A stretch of 64,000 nucleotides of DNA, from contig NZ_VAUO01000006.1 in NCBI RefSeq assembly GCF_005796105.1, positions 1 through 64,000 of the forward strand, read 5' to 3'. Made by a program: the position numbers and the translations under genes. Within the stretch, counting starts at the first letter, position 1. Every line of letters begins with the position of its first letter. The notes beneath the pieces were generated by a model. The model saw only the letters and a program-made list of their open reading frames with translations, was not told the DNA's origin and searched no databases. This document shows positions 44,913-53,583 of this stretch, piece by piece. Source of the DNA: Pseudomonas mosselii (GTDB lineage: Bacteria; Pseudomonadota; Gammaproteobacteria; Pseudomonadales; Pseudomonadaceae).

Positions 44913-45356
44913 ATGGCAAAAATCAAATTTACAAAAAGGCCCTCTCCTGTGCTTGCCGAGCATCGCCCAATGTATAAGATCGCTCAAGCGCTATTAATTA
45001 TCGACATCTGTGGATGGGGAAAAAAATGTAGTCTGATCAAGCTCCATCTACTGAACTGGGCGTTAAAGACCCAATCACGAATGGATCTCCTGCATAGATC
45101 AGTTACAAGTAAAAATCTTTTCTCACCCATTTGGGGATTTGATCCAGCTCTTGCAATTGCCTTGCAACTAGCAATTGAAGAAGGACTACTAGCAATTGAC
45201 GGCAGTAGCATTGGAATAACTGACAAGGGAAGTGCACTTCTTTTAGAAATAAACAAAGACAAGAGCGCACTAGAATCAGAAAAAGAAGCACTTAAAACTA
45301 TTGGCAAAGGAATCACTGAGGCCATGGTTTCCAGCGCAGCCAAGGGATGGGAGTAA
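44913..45356 (+). CDS. ABC-three-component system middle component
   Basis: A 147-aa small protein starting 5 bases after the effector stop and overlapping the ATPase open frame. It reads like a winged-helix adapter (LLIIDICGWGKKCSLIKLHLLNWAL, then ALQLAIEEGLLAIDGSSIGITDKG). That position, size and fold match the middle component of ABC-3C systems, which links effector and ATPase (LmuC equivalent). Assignment rests on gene order plus these features. Confidence 0.65.
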   Translation: MAKIKFTKRPSPVLAEHRPMYKIAQALLIIDICGWGKKCSLIKLHLLNWALKTQSRMDLLHRSVTSKNLFSPIWGFDPALAIALQLAIEEGLLAIDGSSIGITDKGSALLLEINKDKSALESEKEALKTIGKGITEAMVSSAAKGWE

Positions 45357-45358
45357 AA

Positions 45359-47440
45359 ATGCTGATAAGAGCCTTTAAAATAGACATTCGATGCTCTGAG
45401 AAAAAATTTGGATTTCAGGAGACCTTTAACAAAGGCTTAAACATAATTCGAGGATCAAACTCCTCCGGCAAAAGCACTCTAGTAAACTGCATGCTATACA
45501 GCTTAGGCATGGAAGAACTAGTTGGCGGTAAAAATGACGGTGCACTTCAATATGCCGTACGAAATCGCGTAGAGTTTGAAGGAGAAACCTTCTTAATAAC
45601 AGAGTCTAGTGTATCGATTGAAATTGAAAATCGTGAGGGAGAAATTGCCACGATAACTCGCTCAATCAGAAGCGAGCATTTCAACCCAAAGCTAGCACGT
45701 GTCGTAGAAGGCCCTGCTCTTACTCGAAATTACACCGGCCCGATTACATACAAGTTCATCCACGATGGATATAGTGCAGTTTCCACTGATGGCTTTTTTA
45801 AGTTCCTAGAAGAGTTTTTAAAGCTTAACCTGCCAGAGGTCTATGACTCATCAGGCAAACGGGTTAAGCTTTATCTCCAGGCAGTATTTGCGGCATTTGC
45901 TGTAGAGCAAAAGAGAGGTTGGACGGACTACATCGCCAACATCCCCTTCTACAGTGTGAAAGACGCAAGGATAAAAGTCGTAGAATTCCTATTAGGAACA
46001 CAAGTCTTTGAGCAACAAGCACTGCGATCCGAATTAGATTTTGAGTCAGAGAAACTAAACTCTGATTGGAATAATTTGCACAAAAAGGTAAGCATTGAAG
46101 CACGCGAACTCGGTCTAAAGCTGGAAGGCCTCTCATCTAAAATTGATGCCGAACTGGACCCCGCAAACATAGGCGTCGAAAAATTAGTTGAAGGCAAAAA
46201 ATACAAACTCACTGAAATTGTAGCAAGCCTGCATCGCAGGCATGCAGATCTTGAAAAAAAAGCCAACGGGACACCGGAGGATGCCAATAAAAATGCCATA
46301 GCAGACATCGAGGCAAAGACCAGAGAGATCAACCATCTAACAGCCAACTACGAGAATGCGCTAAGTAATCTCGCCATACACAAGGCAACACTTGCTAACC
46401 ACTCCCAAATAGCCAAACAAGCTGCCGAAGAACTAGCAAAAAACCAAGTCGCCTTAAAGCTTAAAAAATATGGCGCCGAACTTGGTCTGGACACCGCAAA
46501 TGATTCATGCCCAACATGCCACCAGCACATTGAAGACTCACTTTCCAGCTTAAATGATCCAGGCAGCAAAATGGATATTGAAACAAATATCCGCTACCTA
46601 GACAGCCAGGCAAAAATGCTTTCTAGGCAAGAAGCAGGGATAAAGATAAAAATTGAGGAGTCTGAGTTATCTGTTAAGGACTACAGCTCCAGGCTAGAGA
46701 GGGCTCGATCTTTACTGGCAGCTCTAAGGAGCGACGTTACCAAAGGGGCCACAGTCTCCAGGGCACTGTTAAAGCAGCAGCTTTTTGTAGAAGTGGAGCT
46801 TGAGAAAATCGAGAAATTCAATGGCAAACTTGACTATTTCATTGAAGGTTTTACTGCCCTCGCAGCTAGCCTGAAAGACAATCAAAAACGCAGAAAGGGT
46901 CTCGGCTCAGAGCATTACTCCAGTGACGACCTTTTCAAAATCGATCTATTCTTTAAACTATTCAGATCCAATGCTGGATCATTTGATTACCAAAGCGCGC
47001 CCATAAAGGATATCGAGTTCGATAGGCACACACTGCTGCCATATCTGGCTAAAATTGAGCTGAGAGAAATTCTAGACACATCAGCCGAAAAGAAAGAAAA
47101 AGAGCAAGCACCTAAGGATGGCGACATGGCTCAAAACTCTAGTGCGAGTGACTTTGTGCGCCTGATCTGGAGCTATATCATCGCCCTATACCAGGCCTCC
47201 GCACACAATCTGGTCAAAGGCAACCATCCAGGCATTATAATTTTCGACGAACCTGGCCAGCACTCAATGGCTACAAAAAGCCAATTGGCGCTATTCAAAA
47301 TGCTCTCCGCTGAATCGAGTTTACAAGCAATCGTAGCAGCTTCGTTTGATGACTCCGACGCAGCATTCAAAGAGTCCACTAGCGGAGTGCCATTCAAATA
47401 TATTCGGCTGGGCGACAAATGCATCAGCCCCATTGACTAA
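45359..47440 (+). CDS. ABC-three-component / Lamassu-like SMC-type ATPase
   Basis: A 693-aa ABC ATPase of the Rad50/SMC group. Walker A GSNSSGKST (32-40); a long coiled coil (about 210-590) broken by a zinc-hook Cys384-P-T-Cys387; signature region SSASDFVRLIWSYIIALYQ near 600; Walker B IIIFDEP with Asp630 and Glu631. Start ATG 45359 has GGGAG 7 nt upstream; the earlier ATG 45347 overlaps the previous gene and lacks a proper site. Such ATPases sense foreign or damaged DNA ends and release the effector. Closest to LmuB in logic. Confidence 0.75.
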   Translation: MLIRAFKIDIRCSEKKFGFQETFNKGLNIIRGSNSSGKSTLVNCMLYSLGMEELVGGKNDGALQYAVRNRVEFEGETFLITESSVSIEIENREGEIATITRSIRSEHFNPKLARVVEGPALTRNYTGPITYKFIHDGYSAVSTDGFFKFLEEFLKLNLPEVYDSSGKRVKLYLQAVFAAFAVEQKRGWTDYIANIPFYSVKDARIKVVEFLLGTQVFEQQALRSELDFESEKLNSDWNNLHKKVSIEARELGLKLEGLSSKIDAELDPANIGVEKLVEGKKYKLTEIVASLHRRHADLEKKANGTPEDANKNAIADIEAKTREINHLTANYENALSNLAIHKATLANHSQIAKQAAEELAKNQVALKLKKYGAELGLDTANDSCPTCHQHIEDSLSSLNDPGSKMDIETNIRYLDSQAKMLSRQEAGIKIKIEESELSVKDYSSRLERARSLLAALRSDVTKGATVSRALLKQQLFVEVELEKIEKFNGKLDYFIEGFTALAASLKDNQKRRKGLGSEHYSSDDLFKIDLFFKLFRSNAGSFDYQSAPIKDIEFDRHTLLPYLAKIELREILDTSAEKKEKEQAPKDGDMAQNSSASDFVRLIWSYIIALYQASAHNLVKGNHPGIIIFDEPGQHSMATKSQLALFKMLSAESSLQAIVAASFDDSDAAFKESTSGVPFKYIRLGDKCISPID

Positions 47441-47584
47441 CAGATTTCAGAAATCTAAAGCACAGCGCAGGAAGTAGCGAACCTCATGCTAAGACCCGCA
47501 CGAGGTTCGGCCTGACTTACAAGACACCCTAAATTCACCACAATCACGCTCACCTTATATAAACTTAACATCACAAAACCATAA

Positions 47585-48100
47585 TTAGAATTCTTCAGCA
47601 TAATAACCCCACGGCATCATTAGCTCATTCAAGGCTGAGGATATTCTAGACTCGGCCTGAAGCTCTGATCGCTTATAACTCAGCGCCACTGCCACGCCCA
47701 TTGCAAATGAACTGAGGGCAAGTGGATTCACAGACCAGATCTGCACCTTCATTAGGGAGCGATCACGGAAATCATAAAAATCTATTCTCTCCACACCCCC
47801 CTCAATTTGTCTCCATTCATCGAGCGAAATGGCGTATGTTTTTTGCCCGCCATCAGCCAACATAGTATTCGCATCCAGAAAGGAATCACCTGCCAGAACC
47901 AATCCAGGATGGGAAAATGCCTGCACCCCGTACGACATTAATCTAGGCGATGACACTAATTCGCGGACAACGCATAGATCAACCAACCCTTTGGAAAAAT
48001 CCTCATACAGCTTCTTCCGAAGTAAACCTTCCAGATCAGGCTGATCAACCATAGTCAACTCAAAGTTTTTAAAACTCTTCATTTCAACTAACCACCCCAT
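47585..48100 (-). CDS. Unknown protein, third gene of the XRE-linked unit
   Basis: A 171-aa soluble protein (LEGLLRKKLYEDFSKGLVDL; IDFYDFRDRSLMKVQIWSVN). No recognised domain. ATG 48100 is chosen because AGAAGG lies 7 nt upstream, giving a 17-base overlap with the preceding gene; ATG 48082 is an alternative. Last gene of the minus-strand unit 49080-47585. It is not a RES-domain toxin by visible motif. Confidence 0.55.
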   Translation of the reverse strand: MGWLVEMKSFKNFELTMVDQPDLEGLLRKKLYEDFSKGLVDLCVVRELVSSPRLMSYGVQAFSHPGLVLAGDSFLDANTMLADGGQKTYAISLDEWRQIEGGVERIDFYDFRDRSLMKVQIWSVNPLALSSFAMGVAVALSYKRSELQAESRISSALNELMMPWGYYAEEF

Positions 48101-48674
48101 GCTCCTGCCTTCTTAGAAAATCATGAACTGCTTGGCAGCCCTGAATACTTGTGAGAGCCTCCACAGGACGCACTCGACCTAGTGCCAAGCACTCTTGACT
48201 CAGCCAGCAAGCATAATCGCCCCCAAAGAACCACAATATCAAGGAAATCGTTTTTGCAACATTCATCGAATAATCCTCGCTAAAAACAGGGGTAGCTTCG
48301 GATGACATCTGTAGCTGATGTCGAAGGCAGCGAACCTGAAGCCACCCATTGATTTCATAATACCTACCAAGCTCACCGCAAATTTCGCAAGTGCAACTGG
48401 ATACCAATTCGGCAACATCCAGAATCCGATCAATCACTACATCTCCACCATCGACGTAGACTCTAAGTAAACCAAACTTTTCTTTAATCTGAACGACCCT
48501 TATATCCAAGTTATGCTTAGCGCAATATTTATCGATCAGGCACAATATCCCATCGATCAGCGATGCCCATCCGCCATTGCATTCGAAGCTAAACAAAACC
48601 TCGGACCCGGCCAAACCGAACAGAAGCTTCCGATGGCGGTCCAAAAGGTTTTTTTCATTAAAACTATCCACCAC
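48084..48674 (-). CDS. Protein with MbcA/ParS/Xre-type C-terminal domain
   Basis: About 196 aa from GTG 48674, which overlaps the stop of the upstream gene (GTGGTGGATAG) with GAGG 6 nt ahead. Residues about 25-120 form a small domain (FECNGGWASLIDGILCLIDKY, IKEKFGLLRVYVDGGD, CTCEICGELGRYYE) with likely zinc Cys. The C-terminal 60 residues (LILWFFGGDYACWLSQEC, LGRVRPVEALTSIQG, HDFLRRQEHGV) follow the toxin-binding domain of MbcA/ParS/Xre antitoxins (DUF2384). The N-terminal part is not the usual Xre HTH. Middle gene of three. Confidence 0.55.
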   Translation of the reverse strand: MVDSFNEKNLLDRHRKLLFGLAGSEVLFSFECNGGWASLIDGILCLIDKYCAKHNLDIRVVQIKEKFGLLRVYVDGGDVVIDRILDVAELVSSCTCEICGELGRYYEINGWLQVRCLRHQLQMSSEATPVFSEDYSMNVAKTISLILWFFGGDYACWLSQECLALGRVRPVEALTSIQGCQAVHDFLRRQEHGVVS

Positions 48675-49080
48675 TACTAACCTCGCTTCGCCACATGACC
48701 TTCGACGGCTTTCCGAGAAGCTCCGCTGGATAGAATTTGCCATCTGCCACTTCGTAGCAGAAGCGCTGCCCAACTATGCTAAGGCCAGTTAGTGGCTCCA
48801 TCCTCCACACCCCACATTCATTCAACCATGGAGGAGATACGAGCTGGACCTCCCTGACTGCTTCTTCTGGACTGGACCTAGAAGTCAAACCGAGCAGGTA
48901 TTGGGGACCGGGGATCATCAACTGCTGGGTATGCACCTCTTCGTCTTGAATGACGTCGTAAGTCACAAAAAACCATTCGTGATTAGACGTCAGTGCGACA
49001 TAGGCCCAACGATGCCCCCCCGGCTGGGGAGCGAAGAAAGGACTGTCTTCGAGTCGGCCCGAATCGTTAGTTTCAAACAT
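48664..49080 (-). CDS. Unknown protein, first gene of the XRE-linked unit
   Basis: A 138-aa soluble protein (HRWAYVALTSNHEWFFVTYDV; MEPLTGLSIVGQRFCYEV). No recognised domain. It is coupled to the next gene by a stop/start overlap. Its start is 26 bases from the palindrome 49106-49121 shared with the divergent XRE gene. Confidence 0.55.
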   Translation of the reverse strand: MFETNDSGRLEDSPFFAPQPGGHRWAYVALTSNHEWFFVTYDVIQDEEVHTQQLMIPGPQYLLGLTSRSSPEEAVREVQLVSPPWLNECGVWRMEPLTGLSIVGQRFCYEVADGKFYPAELLGKPSKVMWRSEVSSGG

Positions 49081-49105
49081 ATTATATGCCTCGCTCTCTC
49101 GATAT

Positions 49106-49121
49106 GCGTACTATAGTACGC
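49106..49121. promoter_or_regulatory. Perfect 16-bp palindrome, probable XRE operator
   Basis: GCGTACTATAGTACGC lies between the divergent XRE gene and the three-gene unit. It contains TATAGT in each orientation, so it could overlap a -10 box for the leftward unit. A small XRE dimer binding here would repress both sides. Confidence 0.65.
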
Positions 49122-49172
49122 TGAAAGCTGAAGCTCAATGTGGCTACATACTCTCTTTTGTGGAGAGAGCCC

Positions 49173-49454
49173 GTGCGTGACCTGAAACAAGCTTTTGCGC
49201 TGGCTTTGAGAGATCTACGAATCCATGCCAATAAGACGCAAAACGATTTTCCACCTGATGTCAGCCGCGAGTACGTGAGCCTGCTTGAGAGAGGCTTACG
49301 ATCTCCCACGCTTGAAACGATAGATTCGCTGGCGAAGGTGCTTGGCATTCCACCACTTGCACTCATCGTCCAGTGCTACCAGAAGCGTGACCCTGAAAGA
49401 AGCCTCGAAGACCTGCTGGACGAAGCCAAGAGGAATGTGAAAGGTCGTACCTGA
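49173..49454 (+). CDS. Small XRE-family regulator
   Basis: A 93-aa protein with an HTH_XRE domain (FALALRDLRIHANKTQNDFP, then REYVSLLERGLRSPTLETIDSLAKVLG in part). Start placed at GTG 49173 with GGAGAG upstream; the frame is open to 49140. It is divergent from the three-gene unknown unit and followed by two hairpins and the island's right end. Likely represses itself and that unit. Confidence 0.75.
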   Translation: MRDLKQAFALALRDLRIHANKTQNDFPPDVSREYVSLLERGLRSPTLETIDSLAKVLGIPPLALIVQCYQKRDPERSLEDLLDEAKRNVKGRT

Positions 49455-49535
49455 TCGACCGGCCATCAAAGAAATCAAGGTGAGGCCTGAGTGATGCGAG
49501 CACAGGCACACAATGCAGACGCGTGCCTCCTAGAA

Positions 49536-49587
49536 AAGGTGGGTCACCCTACCCACCTTAAGATGTGAGGCAGCATTATAGCCTCAC
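49536..49587. terminator. Two hairpins after the XRE gene
   Basis: Stem AAGGTGGGT/ACCCACCTT (49536-49544 with 49551-49559) and stem GTGAGGC/GCCTCAC (49565-49571 with 49581-49587). No clear T-tract. They close the cargo before the AT-rich right end. Confidence 0.5.
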
Positions 49588-49762
49588 CACCATCAATCCT
49601 CCCCCACTCTCCTCACCAGACGAAGACGCGCAGTGCCTCGAAGAAAGGAAATCTGATCTATTTTTACGATTTTCCAGCCTAAAACTTCGTAAACATAGAA
49701 AAATCCAATGAAATCAAGTTATTAGCTAACAAATTGATTTTTGCAAGTGGGTTGACATTGGA
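49588..49762. other. AT-rich right end of the island
   Basis: A short AT-rich gene-free stretch, as described for the 3' end of GInt elements. It has a partial inverted copy of the left-end repeat (TTTTTAC, 49661-49667) and runs into the attR core. Confidence 0.55.
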
Positions 49763-49801
49763 GTCCAGTACGACGAAGCGTTTGTCTTGCTGCTGCTCCA
49801 C
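49679..49801 (-). pseudogene. Orphan 5' end of dnaQ left beside rnhA
   Basis: A 40-codon frame from GTG 49801 (GGAG 6 nt upstream) reads VEQQQDKRFVVLDS, then element-encoded residues to a TAG at 49679. RFVVLD-S aligns with RIVILD-T at the start of the present dnaQ, and its position next to rnhA is where dnaQ should begin. So it appears to be the original dnaQ start cut off by island insertion. It may still be translated as a 40-aa peptide. Confidence 0.6.
49763..49774. other. Candidate attR core of the genomic island
   Basis: GTCCAGTACGAC, the partner of the attL core at 29892-29903, inside the orphan dnaQ start. An inverted repeat (TGCAAGT...TTGGAGTCC versus GGACTCCAACTTGCA) spans 49742-49820 around it. 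Confidence 0.6.
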
Positions 49802-49893
49802 GGCGGACTCCAACTTGCAGTGCCTGAATTCGGGGCGCGAGTATAACCCAACCACCGCTTGGGGTTAGGACCAGGTTGCGGCCCTTCGCGGCT

Positions 49894-50340
49894 TCAACGC
49901 GCCTTGCGCACCTCGTCCACGCCACGGTTGGCCAACTGGTCGGCGCGCTCGTTGCCAGGGTGGCCGATATGCCCGCGCACCCACTTCCAGGTCACCTTAT
50001 GCCGATTGACCTGCTCATCGAGCGCCATCCATAGGTCGGCGTTCTTCACCGGCTCCTTGCTGGCCGTCTTCCAACCGCGTTTCTTCCAGTTGGTCATCCA
50101 CTCGTTGATGCCTTTCATGACGTACTGGGAGTCGGTGGTCAGCACCACCTCGCACTCGCGCTTGAGTGCCTTGAGGCCCTCGATCGCGGCCATCAGTTCC
50201 ATGCGGTTGTTGGTGGTTTCACGCTCGCCGCCCCACAGTTCCTTCTCGACGCCCTTGAAAACCATCAGTACACCCCAGCCGCCCGGACCAGGATTACCCT
50301 TACAGGCACCATCGGTGTAGATCTCGACGTTATCGCTCAT
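49894..50340 (-). CDS. rnhA: Ribonuclease HI
   Basis: A 148-aa enzyme that cleaves the RNA strand of RNA-DNA hybrids. Active-site Asp10 ([15 protein letters not shown]), Glu48 ([10 protein letters not shown]), Asp70 (LTTDSQYV) and Asp134 (GNERADQLA) with His124 are present. A longer open frame upstream is a shadow; ATG 50340 is the true start. The methyltransferase gene ends 13 bases upstream on the same strand. In relatives dnaQ follows directly; here the island intervenes. Confidence 0.92.
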   Translation of the reverse strand: MSDNVEIYTDGACKGNPGPGGWGVLMVFKGVEKELWGGERETTNNRMELMAAIEGLKALKRECEVVLTTDSQYVMKGINEWMTNWKKRGWKTASKEPVKNADLWMALDEQVNRHKVTWKWVRGHIGHPGNERADQLANRGVDEVRKAR

Positions 50341-50353
50341 GTACCACTCATGT

Positions 50354-51127
50354 TCAGTGCTTTTCGGTATCCGCGGTGGCGACATTGCGATTGACCTTGG
50401 CCAACGGCAGCGGCAACAGCTTGCCCATCGGCTCGCGACGCGCCGGGCGCAGCGGGCGCAGGCCGACCACCATCTTGCGCGCCACCAACAGGTAAACGCC
50501 GCCACCGGCGCTCTGCCAGCCCCCGGCGACCCGCTCCCAGCCCGCCAGACGCTGCTGCCAGGCGGGTGAAGCGAGCGGCGGACGATAGCACCCATACCGG
50601 CGTTTCTCCAGCGCGAAACCCAGCAGGTTGAGCCAGTCGCCAACCCGCGACGCCGAGATGCAGCGAGCCTTGCGCAACGCCCCGCGACTGAAGACATGGC
50701 GCATGCCCCAACTGCTCCAGGGGTTGATCCCGACGATCAGCAAATGCCCGCCAGGGCGTACTGCGCTGGCGGCTTCACGCAGCAGGCCATGGGGCGACAG
50801 GCTGAAGTCCAGGCCATGCTGCAACACCACCACGTCGGCGGCGTGTTCGGACAGCGGCCAGGCCTGTTCTTCGCAGACGATCTCGACGCCGGGCAACGGC
50901 GCACCCAAGCGTACGTTACGCTGCACCTGCGGGGCGTGGGGTGGCGGTTCGGCACCGGGGCCATAGTGCACCAGGTAACCCCCAAAAAAGCGCCCGAGCT
51001 CTTCGCCCAGCAGCCGCTCTTCCTCTTTAAGCATCAATTGGCCCAGCGGCCCATCGAACCAGTCGCGGGCCAGGCGGATCAGCTCGACCCACTCGGGGTC
51101 GGCCTGAGCGAAGGCTTGGTCGGTCAT
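50354..51127 (-). CDS. SAM-dependent methyltransferase
   Basis: A 257-aa class I methyltransferase. The middle part has [46 protein letters not shown] (in part: [12 protein letters not shown]), the post-I and motif IV-VI pattern, but motif I is weak. It lies between gloB (divergent) and rnhA in the order common to Proteobacteria (E. coli yafS). Substrate unknown. Confidence 0.75.
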   Translation of the reverse strand: MTDQAFAQADPEWVELIRLARDWFDGPLGQLMLKEEERLLGEELGRFFGGYLVHYGPGAEPPPHAPQVQRNVRLGAPLPGVEIVCEEQAWPLSEHAADVVVLQHGLDFSLSPHGLLREAASAVRPGGHLLIVGINPWSSWGMRHVFSRGALRKARCISASRVGDWLNLLGFALEKRRYGCYRPPLASPAWQQRLAGWERVAGGWQSAGGGVYLLVARKMVVGLRPLRPARREPMGKLLPLPLAKVNRNVATADTEKH

Positions 51128-51214
51128 TGCATGCTCCCTCGAAGGTTCTACGGCCGGGCTATCGCGGCTAAGATGCTGCTAACCCCGAAGCTTGGCGAAT
51201 TACGGATCCGCACC

Positions 51215-51994
51215 ATGATACAGATCGTTGCCCTACCCGCTTTCTCCGACAACTACATCTGGTTGTTACAGGATACTGCCAATCGACGCTGCGCGGTGGT
51301 CGACCCCGGCGACGCCGCGCCAGTGCTCGCCTGGCTAGGCGAACACCCCGGCTGGGCCTTGCAGGATATTCTGGTGACCCACCACCACGCTGACCACGTT
51401 GGGGGCGTCGAGGCGCTCAAGGCCGCCACCGGCGCACGGGTCAGCGGCCCGGCCCACGAGCGCATCCCGGCACGCGACCTGGCGCTAGAGGACAACGACA
51501 CCGTGCAGGTTCTGGGGCTGCGTTTCCAGGTACTGGCCATGCCCGGCCACACCTTGGGCCACATCGCCTACTACACCGCGCAAGCCACTACACCCCTGCT
51601 GTTCAGCGGCGATACGCTGTTCGCCGCCGGCTGCGGCCGCCTGTTCGAGGGCAGCCCCGAACAGATGCACCATTCGCTGCAACGCCTGGCCGCCCTGCCT
51701 GCCGAAACCGAGGTCTACTGCGCCCACGAATACACCTTGAGCAACCTGCGCTTTGCCTGCGCCGTGGAGCCGCAGAATCCCCATGTCATGCAGCGCTTCG
51801 AGGAGGTGACGCGGCTGCGCGCCGAGCATCGCATCAGCTTGCCCTCCAGCATCGGCCTGGAGCGCCTCACCAACCCATTTCTTCGCACAGCAGAAACATT
51901 CGTTAAACAAAAAGCAGACGAATGGAGGGGGCATTCCAACCCCACTCAAGCCACTGTTTTTGCTGCGCTGAGGTCTTGGAAGGACCAGTTCTGA
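51215..51994 (+). CDS. gloB: Hydroxyacylglutathione hydrolase (glyoxalase II)
   Basis: A 259-aa metallo-beta-lactamase-fold enzyme that hydrolyses S-lactoylglutathione in methylglyoxal detoxification. The binuclear site is intact: [10 protein letters not shown] (His56, His58, Asp60, His61), [22 protein letters not shown] and [12 protein letters not shown] 51215 begins the typical [16 protein letters not shown]. Same order gloB-mltD as in other pseudomonads. Confidence 0.93.
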   Translation: MIQIVALPAFSDNYIWLLQDTANRRCAVVDPGDAAPVLAWLGEHPGWALQDILVTHHHADHVGGVEALKAATGARVSGPAHERIPARDLALEDNDTVQVLGLRFQVLAMPGHTLGHIAYYTAQATTPLLFSGDTLFAAGCGRLFEGSPEQMHHSLQRLAALPAETEVYCAHEYTLSNLRFACAVEPQNPHVMQRFEEVTRLRAEHRISLPSSIGLERLTNPFLRTAETFVKQKADEWRGHSNPTQATVFAALRSWKDQF

Positions 51995-52094
51995 TAACCC
52001 CAAGATATATCGCGAGGCTGGCTCAAAGGTTGACCGACCGGGGAGCGGTTCCTAGAATCGCCCAACTTTTTTGCCCGGATAACCCTTCCAGCCG

Positions 52095-53516
52095 ATGTCT
52101 TCCCGTAGCCGCAGAACCGCTCATTCGGTCGCCCTGACGCGACTGGCACAGATCAGTGCACTGGCGCTGGCCGCCACACTGGTGGGCTGCCAGAGCACCC
52201 GTCAGCTCGACGAATCCGACAGCGTTCGCGCGCACAATTACCAGGCTCGGATCAAGCACAAGCCGGCGCCCTTGGTGGTGAAGGCACAGGAACAGCCGCC
52301 CCAGGACGTGTGGGTACGCATGCGCCAGGGCTTCGCCTTGCAGGACGGCATTGACGTCAACCCGCGCATCGAGCAACAACGCCTGTGGTTCGCCAGCAAC
52401 CCCTCGTTCGTCGAGACCGCTGGCGAGCGCGGCAGTCTCTACCTGCACTACATCGTAGAGCGCCTCGAAGAACGCGACATGCCACTGGAACTGGCGCTGC
52501 TGCCAGCCATCGAGAGCGCCTACAACCCGATGGCCTACTCCCGTGCACACGCCGCTGGCATGTGGCAGTTCATCCCGTCCACCGGCCGCCACTTCAACCT
52601 GCGCCAGACCAACTTCTACGACGGTCGGCGTGACGTCACCGCCTCGACCAACGCCGCCCTGGACTACCTCAGCCGCCTGCACGACATGTTCAATGGCGAC
52701 TGGCTGCTGGCGCTGGCCGCCTACAACGCCGGCGAAGGCACGGTCAGCCGCGCCATCGAGCGCAACGAGAAACTCGGGCTGCCCACCGACTACTGGAACC
52801 TGCCGCTGCCGCAGGAAACCCGCGACTACGTGCCCAAGCTGCTGGCCCTGTCGCAGGTGATCAACACCCCGCAAGCGTATGGCGTGAACCTCAACCCGAT
52901 CGCCAACGAGCCGTATTTCGAAGCCGTCGCCATCAACGATCGCCTCGACCTGTCGCGTGTCGCCGCCTTCGCCGACATCGACGAGGACGAGCTGATCCAG
53001 CTCAACCCGGCGTTCAAGAAACGCATGACCGTGGACGGCCCACAGCAACTGTTGGTGCCAACAGCCAAGGCGCAATTGCTCTCGGACCGCATGTCCAACC
53101 TCAAGCCCGAAGAGCTGGTCAGCCTGCAACCGAACAAGGCCGTGTTCCAAGCGGCGCTTGCCGAAGCCAAGGCTCCTGCGGCACGCAGCTACCGGGTCAA
53201 GCGCGGCGACAATCTGGGCAGCATCGCCAAGGCCAACCGCGTCTCGGTCAAGCAATTGCAAAGCTGGAACGGCCTGCGTAACCACAACCTCAAGGTCGGC
53301 CAGGTGCTGGCCCTGCGTGGCGGCAGCAGTGCCTCGGCCAACCGCGTGGCTGAGGCGCAGCAACGCGCCACCCAGTACAAGGTGCGCAAGGGCGATTCCT
53401 ACTACCTCGTTGCAAAACGTTTCAACGTCGAAATGAAACACCTCAAGCGTTGGAACCCGCGCAGCGGGCATGCCCTCAAGCCTGGGCAGACGCTGACCGT
53501 TTACCTGGCACGCTGA
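52095..53516 (+). CDS. mltD: Membrane-bound lytic murein transglycosylase D
   Basis: A 473-aa lipoprotein: signal peptide with lipobox TLVGC (about 28-32). SLT domain with catalytic Glu140 in LLPAIESAYNPMAYSRAHAAGMWQF (in part) and AAYNAGEGTVSRAI. Two C-terminal LysM domains (YRVKRGDNLGSIAKANRVSV; YKVRKGDSYYLVAKRFNVEM) bind peptidoglycan. It cleaves glycan strands in cell-wall turnover. A strong inverted repeat follows at 53537. Confidence 0.93.
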   Translation: MSSRSRRTAHSVALTRLAQISALALAATLVGCQSTRQLDESDSVRAHNYQARIKHKPAPLVVKAQEQPPQDVWVRMRQGFALQDGIDVNPRIEQQRLWFASNPSFVETAGERGSLYLHYIVERLEERDMPLELALLPAIESAYNPMAYSRAHAAGMWQFIPSTGRHFNLRQTNFYDGRRDVTASTNAALDYLSRLHDMFNGDWLLALAAYNAGEGTVSRAIERNEKLGLPTDYWNLPLPQETRDYVPKLLALSQVINTPQAYGVNLNPIANEPYFEAVAINDRLDLSRVAAFADIDEDELIQLNPAFKKRMTVDGPQQLLVPTAKAQLLSDRMSNLKPEELVSLQPNKAVFQAALAEAKAPAARSYRVKRGDNLGSIAKANRVSVKQLQSWNGLRNHNLKVGQVLALRGGSSASANRVAEAQQRATQYKVRKGDSYYLVAKRFNVEMKHLKRWNPRSGHALKPGQTLTVYLAR

Positions 53517-53536
53517 TGCGGCCTGGATAAGCCTGG

Positions 53537-53583
53537 CGCGGGGTAAGTCGTATCGACGCTGCGTTGATACGACTTACCCCGCG
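53537..53583. terminator. Perfect 18-bp inverted repeat after mltD
   Basis: An 18-bp stem (53537-53554 with 53566-53583) around an 11-nt loop. No T-tract follows, but the long stem 20 bases after the mltD stop can end transcription in both directions or act as an mRNA 3' barrier. Confidence 0.6.

Noticed and set aside
49722..49925. A 67-codon minus-strand frame at the rnhA/island boundary
   Set aside because: It is out of frame with the dnaQ-like start (GTG 49801), lacks a ribosome site and overlaps the rnhA end.
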